Positions 32,457 through 40,564 of a stretch of DNA of 64,000 bases are shown piece after piece. Under the pieces are notes generated by a model that saw only the letters and a program-made list of their open reading frames with translations, made no database searches and was not told where the DNA came from. The DNA is from Elusimicrobiota bacterium (GTDB taxonomy: Bacteria; Elusimicrobiota; Elusimicrobia; JACQPE01): assembly GCA_016180815.1 (NCBI GenBank), contig JACPAN010000011.1, positions 62,001 through 126,000 on the forward strand. Direction: 5' to 3'. Numbering within the stretch: the first letter of the stretch is position 1; each line of letters opens with the position of its first letter. The position numbers and the translations under genes were made by a program.

Positions 32457-34169
32457 ATGAGTAAAACAATAGGCGTTGTCGGTTTATTTATTTTAGTTGG
32501 AGTGCCTCTTTTGGCCGAAGAGGTGCGCGTGATCACCCAGTACCCGTCGCCCTTAGGTGTTTATAAGAATATACGCACTGTGGGGGACACCTTTTTGGGG
32601 GTTACTTCGGGCAATGTGGGCATTGGTACGGGCAGCACATCGGCCAAACTCTACGTCTATGCCGGCGGTACAAATCCAGGTATCCAGATAAGAGGCACAT
32701 CGGGGACGTATGGCCCTTCCATCGGGGTTCACAATGGCTCCCAAGAATGGAGGATGGTTTCTTGGAGCGACAATACCCTTAAGTTTGTTAAGGTAACGGG
32801 CGCCACGTTTACCCCTCTAACCATTCGTAACGATTCCGCTCAGGATTCTCTCTATATCGGGACTGGCGGCAATGTAGCCATTGGCACAAATAGTCCATTG
32901 CAAAAATTTCACGTGCAGGGCGACGCCTATGTCAACGGTAATTTGGGCGTTGGGACCAGCAATCCAACGGAAATTTTGCATGTTTATAAAAATAGTAATA
33001 GCGGCCTGTGGCATCGGGTGGAGAATGCCTACAATGGTAGCGCTGCTTATGCTGCTCTTATGGTTCGCGCCGGCGGTGCGGGATGGGACGGCTGGGGCAA
33101 TAGAGGTTGGATCGCCAAGGAACCCGCGCTCCATCCGAGTTTTCCGAGCTATATGCGGATTGTCCAGTATGAGAATGCCCCATTGGTTTTGGCGACTTAC
33201 AATACCCACCGTTTAACCATACTCGGTAATGGCAATGTCGGCATCGGCACGGAAACCCCTAGTGAAAAATTGCAGGTTGATGTCGGCAGTGGGCATGCAG
33301 AGATATATCGTTCAGCTGGAGGAACGGATGCCGCGTTGCGCATTCGAAAAAACGATTCAGATGCAGCAGGCGTTTATTTTTATCATGGAACTAATCTTTA
33401 TGCGACCGTAACATCTTTCGGCAACACCGGCAATTCCAACGAGGATGATTTACGCTTTACGGTAAGAGATTATGACAACGACGGCGTTGGCGGCGCTTAC
33501 GCTTTCAATGTAATCACGGGAGGCGGCGTATGGACCGAGGCTTTGACCATCGCCAATAACGCGAATGTCGGCATCGGCGACACCTCTCCCGACGCCAAGC
33601 TTGACGTTGCCGGTAATTGCATTGAGCAGGACGGCAATTGCGCTGATATCGCTGAATTGTATGCAGCGTCCGAAGAGATGGAGGCGGGGGACGTTGTTGC
33701 CGTCAATGACGCCGATTCGTCATTCATTGAGAAGTCACGCCCCGGAAAAACGGCGCTGGGTGTTGTTTCGATGGCCCCGGCCATACTTTTTGAGGAGGAT
33801 TCTCAGCTTATCGGCGTAGGGTCTTCCTACAAAATCGACCCGAGGAAGCCTGCCGTGGCTTTGGCGGGCAGGGTGCCGGTTAAGGTGACAATAGAGAACG
33901 GCCCCATTAAGAAAGGGGATTACTTAGCCCCCTCGGCGATAAAACCCGGCTACGCCATGAGGGCGACCAAGGCCGGGCGTGTCATCGGCACGGCGCTGCG
34001 CGCGTTCGACGGGTCAAAAGACAAAGAGGGGAAGATTTTGGTTTTCATCAACCCCCATTGGTGGGAAGGCGAAAAAAAGATAGATGACCAGATTGCAGTG
34101 CTTCGCCAGGAAAACGAAGCTCTGAAGCTGAGGATGGACAAGCTGGAAAAACGCACGGCCGGGCGGTAA
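32457..34169 (+). CDS. Secreted fibre-like repeat protein 3 (peptidase-G2-like C-terminus)
   Basis: 570 aa. Signal peptide (GLFILVGVPLLAEE), constant VITQYPSPLGVYKNIRTVGDTF motif and at least five NVGIGT-type repeats (about 57, 141, 162, 260, 375). The C-terminal domain from about residue 396 (CADIAELYAASEEMEAGDVV, GVVSMAPAI, GRVPVKVTIENGPIKKGDYL) matches fibre protein 1, whereas its terminal coil NEALKLRMDKLEKRTAGR matches fibre protein 2. Only 36 bp separate it from gene 2 and no promoter block is seen, so it is probably cotranscribed with gene 2. Its leader GGGGGTGTCCC-ATG is the same as that of gene 4. Confidence 0.86.
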   Translation: MSKTIGVVGLFILVGVPLLAEEVRVITQYPSPLGVYKNIRTVGDTFLGVTSGNVGIGTGSTSAKLYVYAGGTNPGIQIRGTSGTYGPSIGVHNGSQEWRMVSWSDNTLKFVKVTGATFTPLTIRNDSAQDSLYIGTGGNVAIGTNSPLQKFHVQGDAYVNGNLGVGTSNPTEILHVYKNSNSGLWHRVENAYNGSAAYAALMVRAGGAGWDGWGNRGWIAKEPALHPSFPSYMRIVQYENAPLVLATYNTHRLTILGNGNVGIGTETPSEKLQVDVGSGHAEIYRSAGGTDAALRIRKNDSDAAGVYFYHGTNLYATVTSFGNTGNSNEDDLRFTVRDYDNDGVGGAYAFNVITGGGVWTEALTIANNANVGIGDTSPDAKLDVAGNCIEQDGNCADIAELYAASEEMEAGDVVAVNDADSSFIEKSRPGKTALGVVSMAPAILFEEDSQLIGVGSSYKIDPRKPAVALAGRVPVKVTIENGPIKKGDYLAPSAIKPGYAMRATKAGRVIGTALRAFDGSKDKEGKILVFINPHWWEGEKKIDDQIAVLRQENEALKLRMDKLEKRTAGR

Positions 34170-34219
34170 AAAGACCCATTTTTTGAACCCGGCTCCCCAA
34201 AAATAGGTGACGACCATTC

Positions 34220-34255
34220 TTGCGTATCAAGAGCCGTGGCTTTACCCTTAAATTA
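34220..34255 (+). promoter_or_regulatory. Shared upstream block of fibre gene 4
   Basis: TTGCGT (34220-34225) and TTTACCCTTAAATTA (34241-34255), with the same 20-bp offset as before fibre gene 2. Located in the 107-bp gap between genes 3 and 4, followed by GGGGGGTGTCCC and the ATG at 34277. Confidence 0.45.
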
Positions 34256-34276
34256 GGTGTTGGCGGGGGGTGTCCC

Positions 34277-35815
34277 ATGAACAGAAAATTAGGCGTTTTC
34301 GGTTTATTTATTTTAGTTGGAGTACCTCTTTTGGCCGAAGAGGTTCGCGTGATAACCCAGTACCCTTCGCCTTTAGGCGTTTACAAGAATTTACGTACGG
34401 TAGGCGACACATTTTTAGCGGCGACCAGCGGCAATGTGGGCATCGGCGCCTATCCCGCGCGCTCCAAACTGCATGTTTTCCAAAATGTCAATGCCACGGT
34501 TCCGGTTTATGTCGGCAATTCCAACGGCGGGGCCAGCGCCAGCACCGGATTTTTTCTTTCGGAGACGAACCCGGCCAGCGGGGTAGGCGTGTGGGCGGGC
34601 ATTTGGGGATTCAACGCGACGAAAGAATTCAGGATCGTTAATTTCGACGCCGGCGGCCCCATGACGTTTAATACCGGCGGCGCTCCTTCTGAACGAATGC
34701 GCATTACCAGCAGCGGCAATGTGGGCATGGGAACGACCGGGCCGTTAAAGAAATTGCATGTGCAGGGCGATGCCGTCGTAACCGGTATTGTCGGGGTCGG
34801 CACGACGGGCCCCAACGCGCTTCATCGTCTTGAAGTGCATCACGGTGCGGCTGCGCCTGCGATCGCCATTTTTAACACCAATGACGCCCTTTACGGCACT
34901 TTAGGTTTTTACAATTTAAGCGCTCCGGCCAGCATCAGGGGAGCGGTTACTCTTTTCGGACCTTCAAATGCCACTTACCCCAACCATTTCAAAATTCACA
35001 ATTACAATGCCGGTCCCATAACATTTTTCACCGGAGCCGCTTCGGAACGCATGAGAATAACCAGCAGCGGCAATATCGGTATCGGCACTGTGAGCACAGA
35101 CCATTCCGTACGGGGGATTACGAATACCTACGAGCTGAAACACCAAGCGGGAACTTATGCCATGGTTGTTGGTAACGATAACTCTTTTGTGCGAATCAAT
35201 ACAGGGGGCAACACCCGGATCGGGCTCGGTGACGGCGACAATAACAGGGAGGCAGGGTTTATATCCGGCGGCGAGAATGCCTCGGGAGAAAATGTCATCC
35301 AGATCGCAGGCTGTGATGACCTTGGTAATTGTCCAACTTACACCACATTCCATCAAAACGGCCGCGTCGGCATCGGATTTAATGATCCCGATGTGCTGTT
35401 GGACGTCAACGGAAGTATTCATTATGTAGGCTCGTCCTCAGCGCACTCCTCGCGAAAGCTTAAGAAGGATATTGAACGAGTGGAGGATCGAGATTACAAA
35501 GAGATGTTGCTTGAACTGGAAACGATGCCTCTTTATCGATACCGCTATCGGGTGGGCGATGATCAGAACAGAAAATATTTCGGCTTAATCGCCGAAGAGG
35601 CGCCGTCATTTGTAGTCAATAAAGATAATTTGACGATTCCGACAATGGATTACATTTCTTTTATAGCCGGAGCTCTTAAGGCCGAACGGGCTGAGGTGAA
35701 AGTTCAGGGTCAGGAAATCGATTTGCTGAAGGAACAAAATAGGGCGCTGCAAGCCGAGAATCGAAATCTCAGGGATCGAATAGGCAGAATCGAACGACAG
35801 ATTAATTCTAAGTAA
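34277..35815 (+). CDS. Secreted fibre-like repeat protein 4 (S74-like C-terminus)
   Basis: 512 aa. The signal peptide and N-terminus are nearly identical to fibre protein 3 (GLFILVGVPLLAEE, VITQYPSPLGVYKNLRTVG). Residues about 55-170 are nearly identical to the same region of protein 1 (SKLHVFQNVN, ASASTGFFLS, GVGVWAGIWGFNATKEFRIV). The C-terminal domain starts near residue 385 with HSSRKLKKDIERVEDRDY, keeping a Ser and Lys pair as in S74 domains, then KYFGLIAEEAPSFV. It ends in a longer coiled coil (LKEQNRALQAENRNLRDRI). ATG 34277 is preceded by GGGGGGTGTCCC. An in-frame start at 34220 is disfavoured because it would bury the signal peptide. Confidence 0.86.
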   Translation: MNRKLGVFGLFILVGVPLLAEEVRVITQYPSPLGVYKNLRTVGDTFLAATSGNVGIGAYPARSKLHVFQNVNATVPVYVGNSNGGASASTGFFLSETNPASGVGVWAGIWGFNATKEFRIVNFDAGGPMTFNTGGAPSERMRITSSGNVGMGTTGPLKKLHVQGDAVVTGIVGVGTTGPNALHRLEVHHGAAAPAIAIFNTNDALYGTLGFYNLSAPASIRGAVTLFGPSNATYPNHFKIHNYNAGPITFFTGAASERMRITSSGNIGIGTVSTDHSVRGITNTYELKHQAGTYAMVVGNDNSFVRINTGGNTRIGLGDGDNNREAGFISGGENASGENVIQIAGCDDLGNCPTYTTFHQNGRVGIGFNDPDVLLDVNGSIHYVGSSSAHSSRKLKKDIERVEDRDYKEMLLELETMPLYRYRYRVGDDQNRKYFGLIAEEAPSFVVNKDNLTIPTMDYISFIAGALKAERAEVKVQGQEIDLLKEQNRALQAENRNLRDRIGRIERQINSK

Positions 35816-35923
35816 TTGAGCGTCCTCTCAAAGATAAACAAGCGCCCGTCTCGCGCATGCTTAACAGTCACCTCGCGATCATTTGAACCCATGCGCCCGC
35901 TTGCTTTTTGCTAGATTTAAGCC

Positions 35924-36802
35924 GTGCGCCGGATTTTTGGGATTCTTGCCTTCTGTTCTCTATTGTCCGTTTCTTGCGCCCGTAATAGCGTTAAGCCGGG
36001 CGCCGGCGATCAGGATGCTGTTTTGCTTAAACTCGGGCCCGTTTATTTGACCAAGGCGGAGATGGAAGCGCGCATCTTGGAAATGGGCCCGGAGTACGTG
36101 CCTTATCTGCGAACCGGGCAAGGCAGAAAAACCCTGCTCGAAGCCGTTCTGAAGCAGAAAATTTTGGTTCGCGCGGCTTTAGACCGGGGTTTGGGCGACC
36201 GGCAGGATATTAAAGACGAGATCGTCAGGCTCAAAAAAGAGCAGGAGAGGGCCCTGAGGCTTTACAGGGAGAGCTTGTTGGCCGATCGCTTGATCGAAGA
36301 TTTGAGGGAGCGGGAAATTCAGATATCAGACGATGAAATCGCCGCTTATTATAACGATCACCGGCATCTTTATGCGGTGCGCCAAATTTTGGTCGCGGAC
36401 AAGAAAAAAGCTGAGGATCTGTTCGAAGGGCTGCGCGGCAAAAATCCAGCCCAAGCGCAAGTGGAATTCGGGCGTTTGGCCGCTTTGCATTCCCTTGATT
36501 CGCGCAGCGCAAAGGCGGGCGGCAAAATCCCTCCGTTTTTGGAAGGCGAGCTCGATGAGAGCTTCGCGCGCGCGACCGCGGCTTTAAAACCAGGGCAGGT
36601 TTCGCCGCCGGTCGAAACTAAAGTCGGGTATCATTTGATTCATCTTGAGAACACCGCGCCCGTTTCGTTCAACGACGAATATAAAGAGCGGGCTCGCAGG
36701 ATTTTGGAGCGCAAGAAAATGGATGTCTTGATGGAACTATGGAAAGACAAATATGTGGTGGAGGTGCGTGATGAAAGTCTTAAACCGTATTTGGGGCTTT
36801 AA
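35924..36802 (+). CDS. PpiC-type peptidyl-prolyl isomerase, probable lipoprotein
   Basis: 292 aa. The N-terminus RRIFGILAFCSLLSVSCAR looks like a lipoprotein signal with Cys18 as lipidation site (lipobox not ideal). A SurA/PrsA-like N-terminal helical region (LTKAEMEARILEMG, LKQKILVRAAL) is followed by a parvulin domain (VRQILVADKKKAEDLFEGL, FGRLAALHSLD, GGKIPPFLEGELDESF, VETKVGYHLIHLE). It assists folding of exported or outer-membrane proteins. GTG start. The following SurA-like gene begins inside its last 32 bp. Its closeness to the fibre genes suggests those may be clients, but mfd next to PPIase genes is also a common arrangement. Confidence 0.88.
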   Translation: MRRIFGILAFCSLLSVSCARNSVKPGAGDQDAVLLKLGPVYLTKAEMEARILEMGPEYVPYLRTGQGRKTLLEAVLKQKILVRAALDRGLGDRQDIKDEIVRLKKEQERALRLYRESLLADRLIEDLREREIQISDDEIAAYYNDHRHLYAVRQILVADKKKAEDLFEGLRGKNPAQAQVEFGRLAALHSLDSRSAKAGGKIPPFLEGELDESFARATAALKPGQVSPPVETKVGYHLIHLENTAPVSFNDEYKERARRILERKKMDVLMELWKDKYVVEVRDESLKPYLGL

Positions 36803-37916
36803 GCTCAAAAATTATTCGATTGTTTCGGCTGTTTTGACGGCATCAGCCGTTATGTTGTCCGGCGCTGAAGTTCTGGAAAAAACCGTAGCCACGGTCAACG
36901 GCGAAGCGCTTTATCAAAGCGATTTCGAGGCGAATGTCGGCAATGTGCTGGACGATTTAAGGCGAGCCGCGCCCGGTGAATTGATGGACGCCCAGGTGGA
37001 AGAAATCCGTTCCAAAGTGCTGGCTCAAATGATCGATGATTTGCTGCTCCTCCAGGAATCGAAGCGCCGGGGGGTTAAAGTCTACGCCAAGGATATCGAA
37101 ACCGGCGTCGCTGAAGTCAAAAATCGTTTCAAGAAAGACGAAGAAGGGCGTCCCGTGGCCGAGGCGGATGCGGATAAGGCGTTTCAAGCGGAACTCCGGC
37201 GCCAGCGGCTTTCATTGACCGATTTTGAGGAACGCATCAAAAAACAGCTCCATGTCATCAAGCTGGTGGACACTCAAGTCAAATCCAAGGTGGAGATGCC
37301 TTCGGAGAACGAAGTTCGCAGTTTTTTCGATCAGGTTAAGGGCGTCGTCGCTTCATCGGCCGCGGCCGGGAATCTGCGCGTCGGCGAGGAAGAGCGCCAG
37401 GAAATTTTAAAGCTTGCCCAGCTGTTCCGCGATCGCACCACGGAGCGCGTTCGGGCCAGGCATATTCTGATTAAAGTGGGACCCAAGGCTCCCATGGCCG
37501 AGAAAAGCAAGGCGCTGAGCGCTTTAAAATCAATCAAGAAAGAGGCCGATGCCGGCGCTGATTTCGCTGAGCTGGCGAGAAAACATTCCCAAGATACGGA
37601 GTCGGCCAAAAAAGGCGGCGACCTGGGGTACTTTATCAAGGGTTGGATGGTTCCTGAATTCGAACAAGCGGCTTTCAGCCTGCCGGTCGGCGATGTCTCC
37701 AATCCCGTGGAAACAGAGTTCGGTTATCATTTGATCTTGGTCGAAGAGAAACGGGCCAAGACGCCTCTGCGTTTCGACGAGGTGCAGGAAGACCTGGCGT
37801 CTTATCTCCAGCAGCGCAATTTCCAGAAGAAGCTTAAGGACCTTGTCGACGGGCTTCGTGTCAAGGCTACGATCAAAGTCTTGAACGATCCCGCGAAAAC
37901 CACGAGCGCTCCTTAA
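36771..37916 (+). CDS. SurA-like periplasmic chaperone / peptidyl-prolyl isomerase
   Basis: 381 aa. Signal peptide within residues 1-32 (IVSAVLTASAVMLSGAEV). SurA N-terminal domain: VATVNGEALYQSDFEANV, then LAQMIDDLLLLQESKRRGVKV. One parvulin domain: RARHILIKVGPKAPMAEK, FAELARKHSQDTESAKKGGDLGYF, FEQAAFSLPVGDVSNPVETEFGYHLI. E. coli SurA has two parvulin repeats; here there is one. The ATG 36771, preceded by GGAGGTG, is chosen over an in-frame ATG at 36753. It overlaps the previous gene by 32 bp. Confidence 0.9.
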   Translation: MKVLNRIWGFKLKNYSIVSAVLTASAVMLSGAEVLEKTVATVNGEALYQSDFEANVGNVLDDLRRAAPGELMDAQVEEIRSKVLAQMIDDLLLLQESKRRGVKVYAKDIETGVAEVKNRFKKDEEGRPVAEADADKAFQAELRRQRLSLTDFEERIKKQLHVIKLVDTQVKSKVEMPSENEVRSFFDQVKGVVASSAAAGNLRVGEEERQEILKLAQLFRDRTTERVRARHILIKVGPKAPMAEKSKALSALKSIKKEADAGADFAELARKHSQDTESAKKGGDLGYFIKGWMVPEFEQAAFSLPVGDVSNPVETEFGYHLILVEEKRAKTPLRFDEVQEDLASYLQQRNFQKKLKDLVDGLRVKATIKVLNDPAKTTSAP

Positions 37917-37936
37917 ACGAGAAAGAGATCACGGCC

Positions 37937-39493
37937 ATGACGTCAAAAACCAGGGCGCAGGAATTCAAGGAAAAAGTCGAGCGCGCGTTGGCGGGCGGCG
38001 GTCCCGAGAAGGTCAAGATGCAGAAGGAGCGGGGCAAGCTGTTAGCCAGGGAGCGCATCGATTATTTGCTCGATCCGGGCTCGTTCCAGGAATTAGGTTT
38101 GTTGGTCAAGACGGATGCCGCTGAATTCGGGCTCAAGGACAAGGAGCTTCCGGGAGACGGCGTGGTCACGGGCCTGGGGCGCATCCATGGGCGGCCTGTG
38201 GCCGTCTATGCCCAGGATTTCACTGTTTTAGGCGGTACGCTTGGTTTGGCCCAGGCCCATAAAATCGCCCGTCTGATGGACGTAGCGCTTGAAAGCCGCA
38301 TGCCCATTATCGGGCTCGCGGATTCCGGGGGCGCCCGCATTCAGGAAGGAGTCAATTCCCTGGGCGGTTACGGCGAGGTTTTTTACCGCAATGTCCAGGC
38401 CTCCGGGCTTGTGCCTCAGATTTCCGCTATTTTGGGGCCTTGCGCCGGCGGGGCCGTTTACTCCCCAGGGTTGACCGATTTCATTTTCATGGTGGAAGGC
38501 ATTTCGCATATGTTTATCACCGGTCCCGAAGTCGTTCGTCAAGCAACTGGAGAAATTACGGATTTCGATTCATTGGGCGGCGCGCATGTGCACGGCGAGA
38601 GAAGCGGGGTTTGCCATTTCATCGCCTCGAGCGAGGAGGATTGCTTCCGCACCATCAGGGAATTGATCGGCTATTTGCCCGCTCATTCCGGCGAGCCGCC
38701 GCCTGAGGCCGCAAGTAAGGATGATCCGCGCAGGCCCAGCGCCAAGCTCGAGGAATTGGCGGGGCAAGATCCCAGGAAACCCTTCGATGTCCGGACGGCC
38801 ATCCGGGAGATTGCCGATGAGGGGAGTTTTCTGGAAGTCGCCCGTTCATTCGCCGCAAATTTGGTCGTTGGTTTCGGCCGTTTAAACGGGCATGCGGTGG
38901 GTTTCGTGGCGAATAATTCTTCTCATCTGGCCGGGAGTCTCGATATTTCAGCCAGCCACAAAGGAGCCCGTTTCGTGCGTTTTTGCGACGCGTTCAATAT
39001 CCCCGTCGTGACCTTGGTCGATGTTCCCGGCTATTGGCCCGGTTTGACCGAGGAGCATGGCGGAATTATCGTGCATGGCTCCAAGTTGTTGTTCGCTTAT
39101 TGCGAATCAACGGTGCCTAAGGTTACGGTTATTTTGAGGAAAGCCTATGGCGGGGCCTATGATGTGATGGGATCCAAGCATTTGGGCGCGGACGTCAACT
39201 TCGCCTGGCCTAATGCCGAAATCGCGGTCATGGGTCCCGAAGGCGCGGCTCAGATTCTTTATTCCCGGGAAATCGCAAACGCGCCCGATCCGGAGAGTTA
39301 TTTGTCCGAAAAGATCGCCGCTTATCGCAGCCATTTCGCCAACCCGTGGATTGCGGCTCAAAAAGGCTACCTCGATGAAGTGATCGAGCCTGCGCATACC
39401 CGCGAAAAAATCATCGGAGCCTTGGAATTTCTGTTGACCGGCAATCCCCGGCGTTCCATGTTGCCCAGGAAACACACGAATGTTCCGTTATGA
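37937..39493 (+). CDS. Acyl-CoA carboxylase carboxyltransferase subunit (PccB/MmdA family)
   Basis: 518 aa. Motifs: KLLARERIDYLLDPGSFQELG, LADSGGARIQEGVNSLGGYGEVF, GPCAGGAVYSPGLTDF, ITGPEVV-type VRQATGEITDFDSLGGA, and in the second half VTLVDVPGYWPG, TVILRKAYGGAYDVMGSKHLGAD and MGPEGAAQILY. It transfers carboxyl from biotin to propionyl/acetyl-CoA or acts in methylmalonyl-CoA decarboxylation. No biotin carboxylase or carrier gene is adjacent, so its partners are elsewhere. A biotin ligase lies at 19239. Start ATG 37937; the end overlaps lptC by 14 bp. Confidence 0.93.
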   Translation: MTSKTRAQEFKEKVERALAGGGPEKVKMQKERGKLLARERIDYLLDPGSFQELGLLVKTDAAEFGLKDKELPGDGVVTGLGRIHGRPVAVYAQDFTVLGGTLGLAQAHKIARLMDVALESRMPIIGLADSGGARIQEGVNSLGGYGEVFYRNVQASGLVPQISAILGPCAGGAVYSPGLTDFIFMVEGISHMFITGPEVVRQATGEITDFDSLGGAHVHGERSGVCHFIASSEEDCFRTIRELIGYLPAHSGEPPPEAASKDDPRRPSAKLEELAGQDPRKPFDVRTAIREIADEGSFLEVARSFAANLVVGFGRLNGHAVGFVANNSSHLAGSLDISASHKGARFVRFCDAFNIPVVTLVDVPGYWPGLTEEHGGIIVHGSKLLFAYCESTVPKVTVILRKAYGGAYDVMGSKHLGADVNFAWPNAEIAVMGPEGAAQILYSREIANAPDPESYLSEKIAAYRSHFANPWIAAQKGYLDEVIEPAHTREKIIGALEFLLTGNPRRSMLPRKHTNVPL

Positions 39494-39983
39494 CAGGCTG
39501 CTAGCGTACCTGTCGCCTGTTCTCATGCTCTCTTGTGCCGCGCCTGGGCCTGCGTCTAAGGCAGGCGATGAGAAACCTTTGGAGCATCCCAGAATGATGG
39601 AGTTTAAAATGGCCAATTACGAGGGCGCCCGCTTGGCGTACAGCCTGGAGGGCCGCCGGGCCGATTTGTTGGAGCGGCAGGAAACCGCGCTCATCGACGC
39701 CCCGTTGCTGAAGATTTATCAGCAAGAAACACAGGGCAAACTTCTGGCCGAAGCGCGCGGCGCTTCAGGGACGTTGGATTTGGCGACCAAGAATATCGTG
39801 TTGGAAGGTTCCGTCGTTTATCATGTGATCCCCAGGGAGCAGCGCCTAAACACGTCGAAATTAATTTATCGGACGGCCGAGCATGAGATGGAAGTTCCGG
39901 AAGGAACCGGTTATACCCTTCGCACGCCTCAAGGAACCGTTGATGGCTCGGGTTTGGTGGCCAAAGAAGATTTGACGCAATGA
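39480..39983 (+). CDS. lptC: LptC-like LPS export protein, probable lipoprotein
   Basis: 167 aa. N-terminal hydrophobic stretch with a possible lipobox at LMLSC (Cys19). The remainder shows the LptC/OstA-type beta pattern: MANYEGARLAYSLEGRRADLLERQETALIDAPLLKIY, KLLAEARGASGTLDLATKNIVLEGSV, LIYRTAEHEMEVPEG. In the Lpt bridge, LptC links the inner-membrane LptBFG complex to LptA. The assignment rests on fold pattern plus position before lptA and lptB. A GC-rich palindrome at 39548-39566 lies in the linker after the lipobox. Start overlaps the carboxyltransferase by 14 bp. Confidence 0.75.
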   Translation: MFRYDRLLAYLSPVLMLSCAAPGPASKAGDEKPLEHPRMMEFKMANYEGARLAYSLEGRRADLLERQETALIDAPLLKIYQQETQGKLLAEARGASGTLDLATKNIVLEGSVVYHVIPREQRLNTSKLIYRTAEHEMEVPEGTGYTLRTPQGTVDGSGLVAKEDLTQ

Positions 39984-40564
39984 TGAGAATACCGGCGTGG
40001 GCGGCGGCATTGATGATTTTTGCGTTGGCCTTCGGCCGGGCCGAAGAACAGCCCTCAGGCAAGCAGGGCCGGCTGAATTTTCAAGTAAAAAACTATCACA
40101 TCAAGGCGCATAAAACATTCTGGGACGCCAAAACATCCATCACAAGAGCGCAAAAGAATGTCGATATCAATTTATTTCTTGCGGATGGAACAACGGCGCA
40201 TATTTATTGCGATAAAGCCGAGGATGATCGCGCCGAAGGCGTGGGCACGGCCTCGGGCACGGTGCGCTCCGTCTGGCAGGGCTTGACCATCACGGCCGAG
40301 GAAGCGCGTTGGGATTTGGTCCGCCGGCGGGCTAAATTTTACGCCGACCCCCCGGCGCTTCAAGGAAAAAGATTGGGATATGCGCCTTTGCGTCCGGGCC
40401 ATGTGAGCCATTTGGATTTCATGAACGGTGTTCTGGAGATGGATTTTGAAACGCTGGATAACCGCATGGATCTTAATAACAATTCTTACCTCACGGCCAT
40501 GAAAGCGAAAGGCGTCTGGCAGCCGCGAGAGGCCGGCGGACAAAACAGCGGAGGTCCGCCGTGA
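39980..40564 (+). CDS. lptA: LptA/OstA-like periplasmic LPS transport protein
   Basis: 194 aa with an N-terminal signal peptide (AWAAALMIFALAFGRAEE). The mature part is beta-rich with OstA-like segments: FQVKNYHIKAHKTFWDAKTSITRAQKNVDINLFLADG, HIYCDKAEDDRAEGVG, TITAEEARWDLVRRRAKFYAD. LptA forms the periplasmic bridge for LPS. The ATG start overlaps lptC by 4 bp and the end overlaps lptB by 4 bp, the classic lptC-A-B order. Confidence 0.8.
   Translation: MMRIPAWAAALMIFALAFGRAEEQPSGKQGRLNFQVKNYHIKAHKTFWDAKTSITRAQKNVDINLFLADGTTAHIYCDKAEDDRAEGVGTASGTVRSVWQGLTITAEEARWDLVRRRAKFYADPPALQGKRLGYAPLRPGHVSHLDFMNGVLEMDFETLDNRMDLNNNSYLTAMKAKGVWQPREAGGQNSGGPP

Noticed and set aside
29280-34740. Tandem DNA repeats suggesting a CRISPR or satellite array
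   Set aside because: The recurring GGCAATGTGGGCATCGG-like strings are codons for the protein repeat NVGIG, irregularly spaced and in frame.
29131-35815. Fibre genes as part of a prophage
   Set aside because: No capsid, terminase, portal, tail-tube, integrase or lysis genes in the window, and all four proteins carry Sec signal peptides. Phage-related domains alone are not enough.
29131-35815. Diversity-generating retroelement acting on the fibre genes
   Set aside because: No reverse transcriptase gene or template/variable repeat pair was seen within the window.
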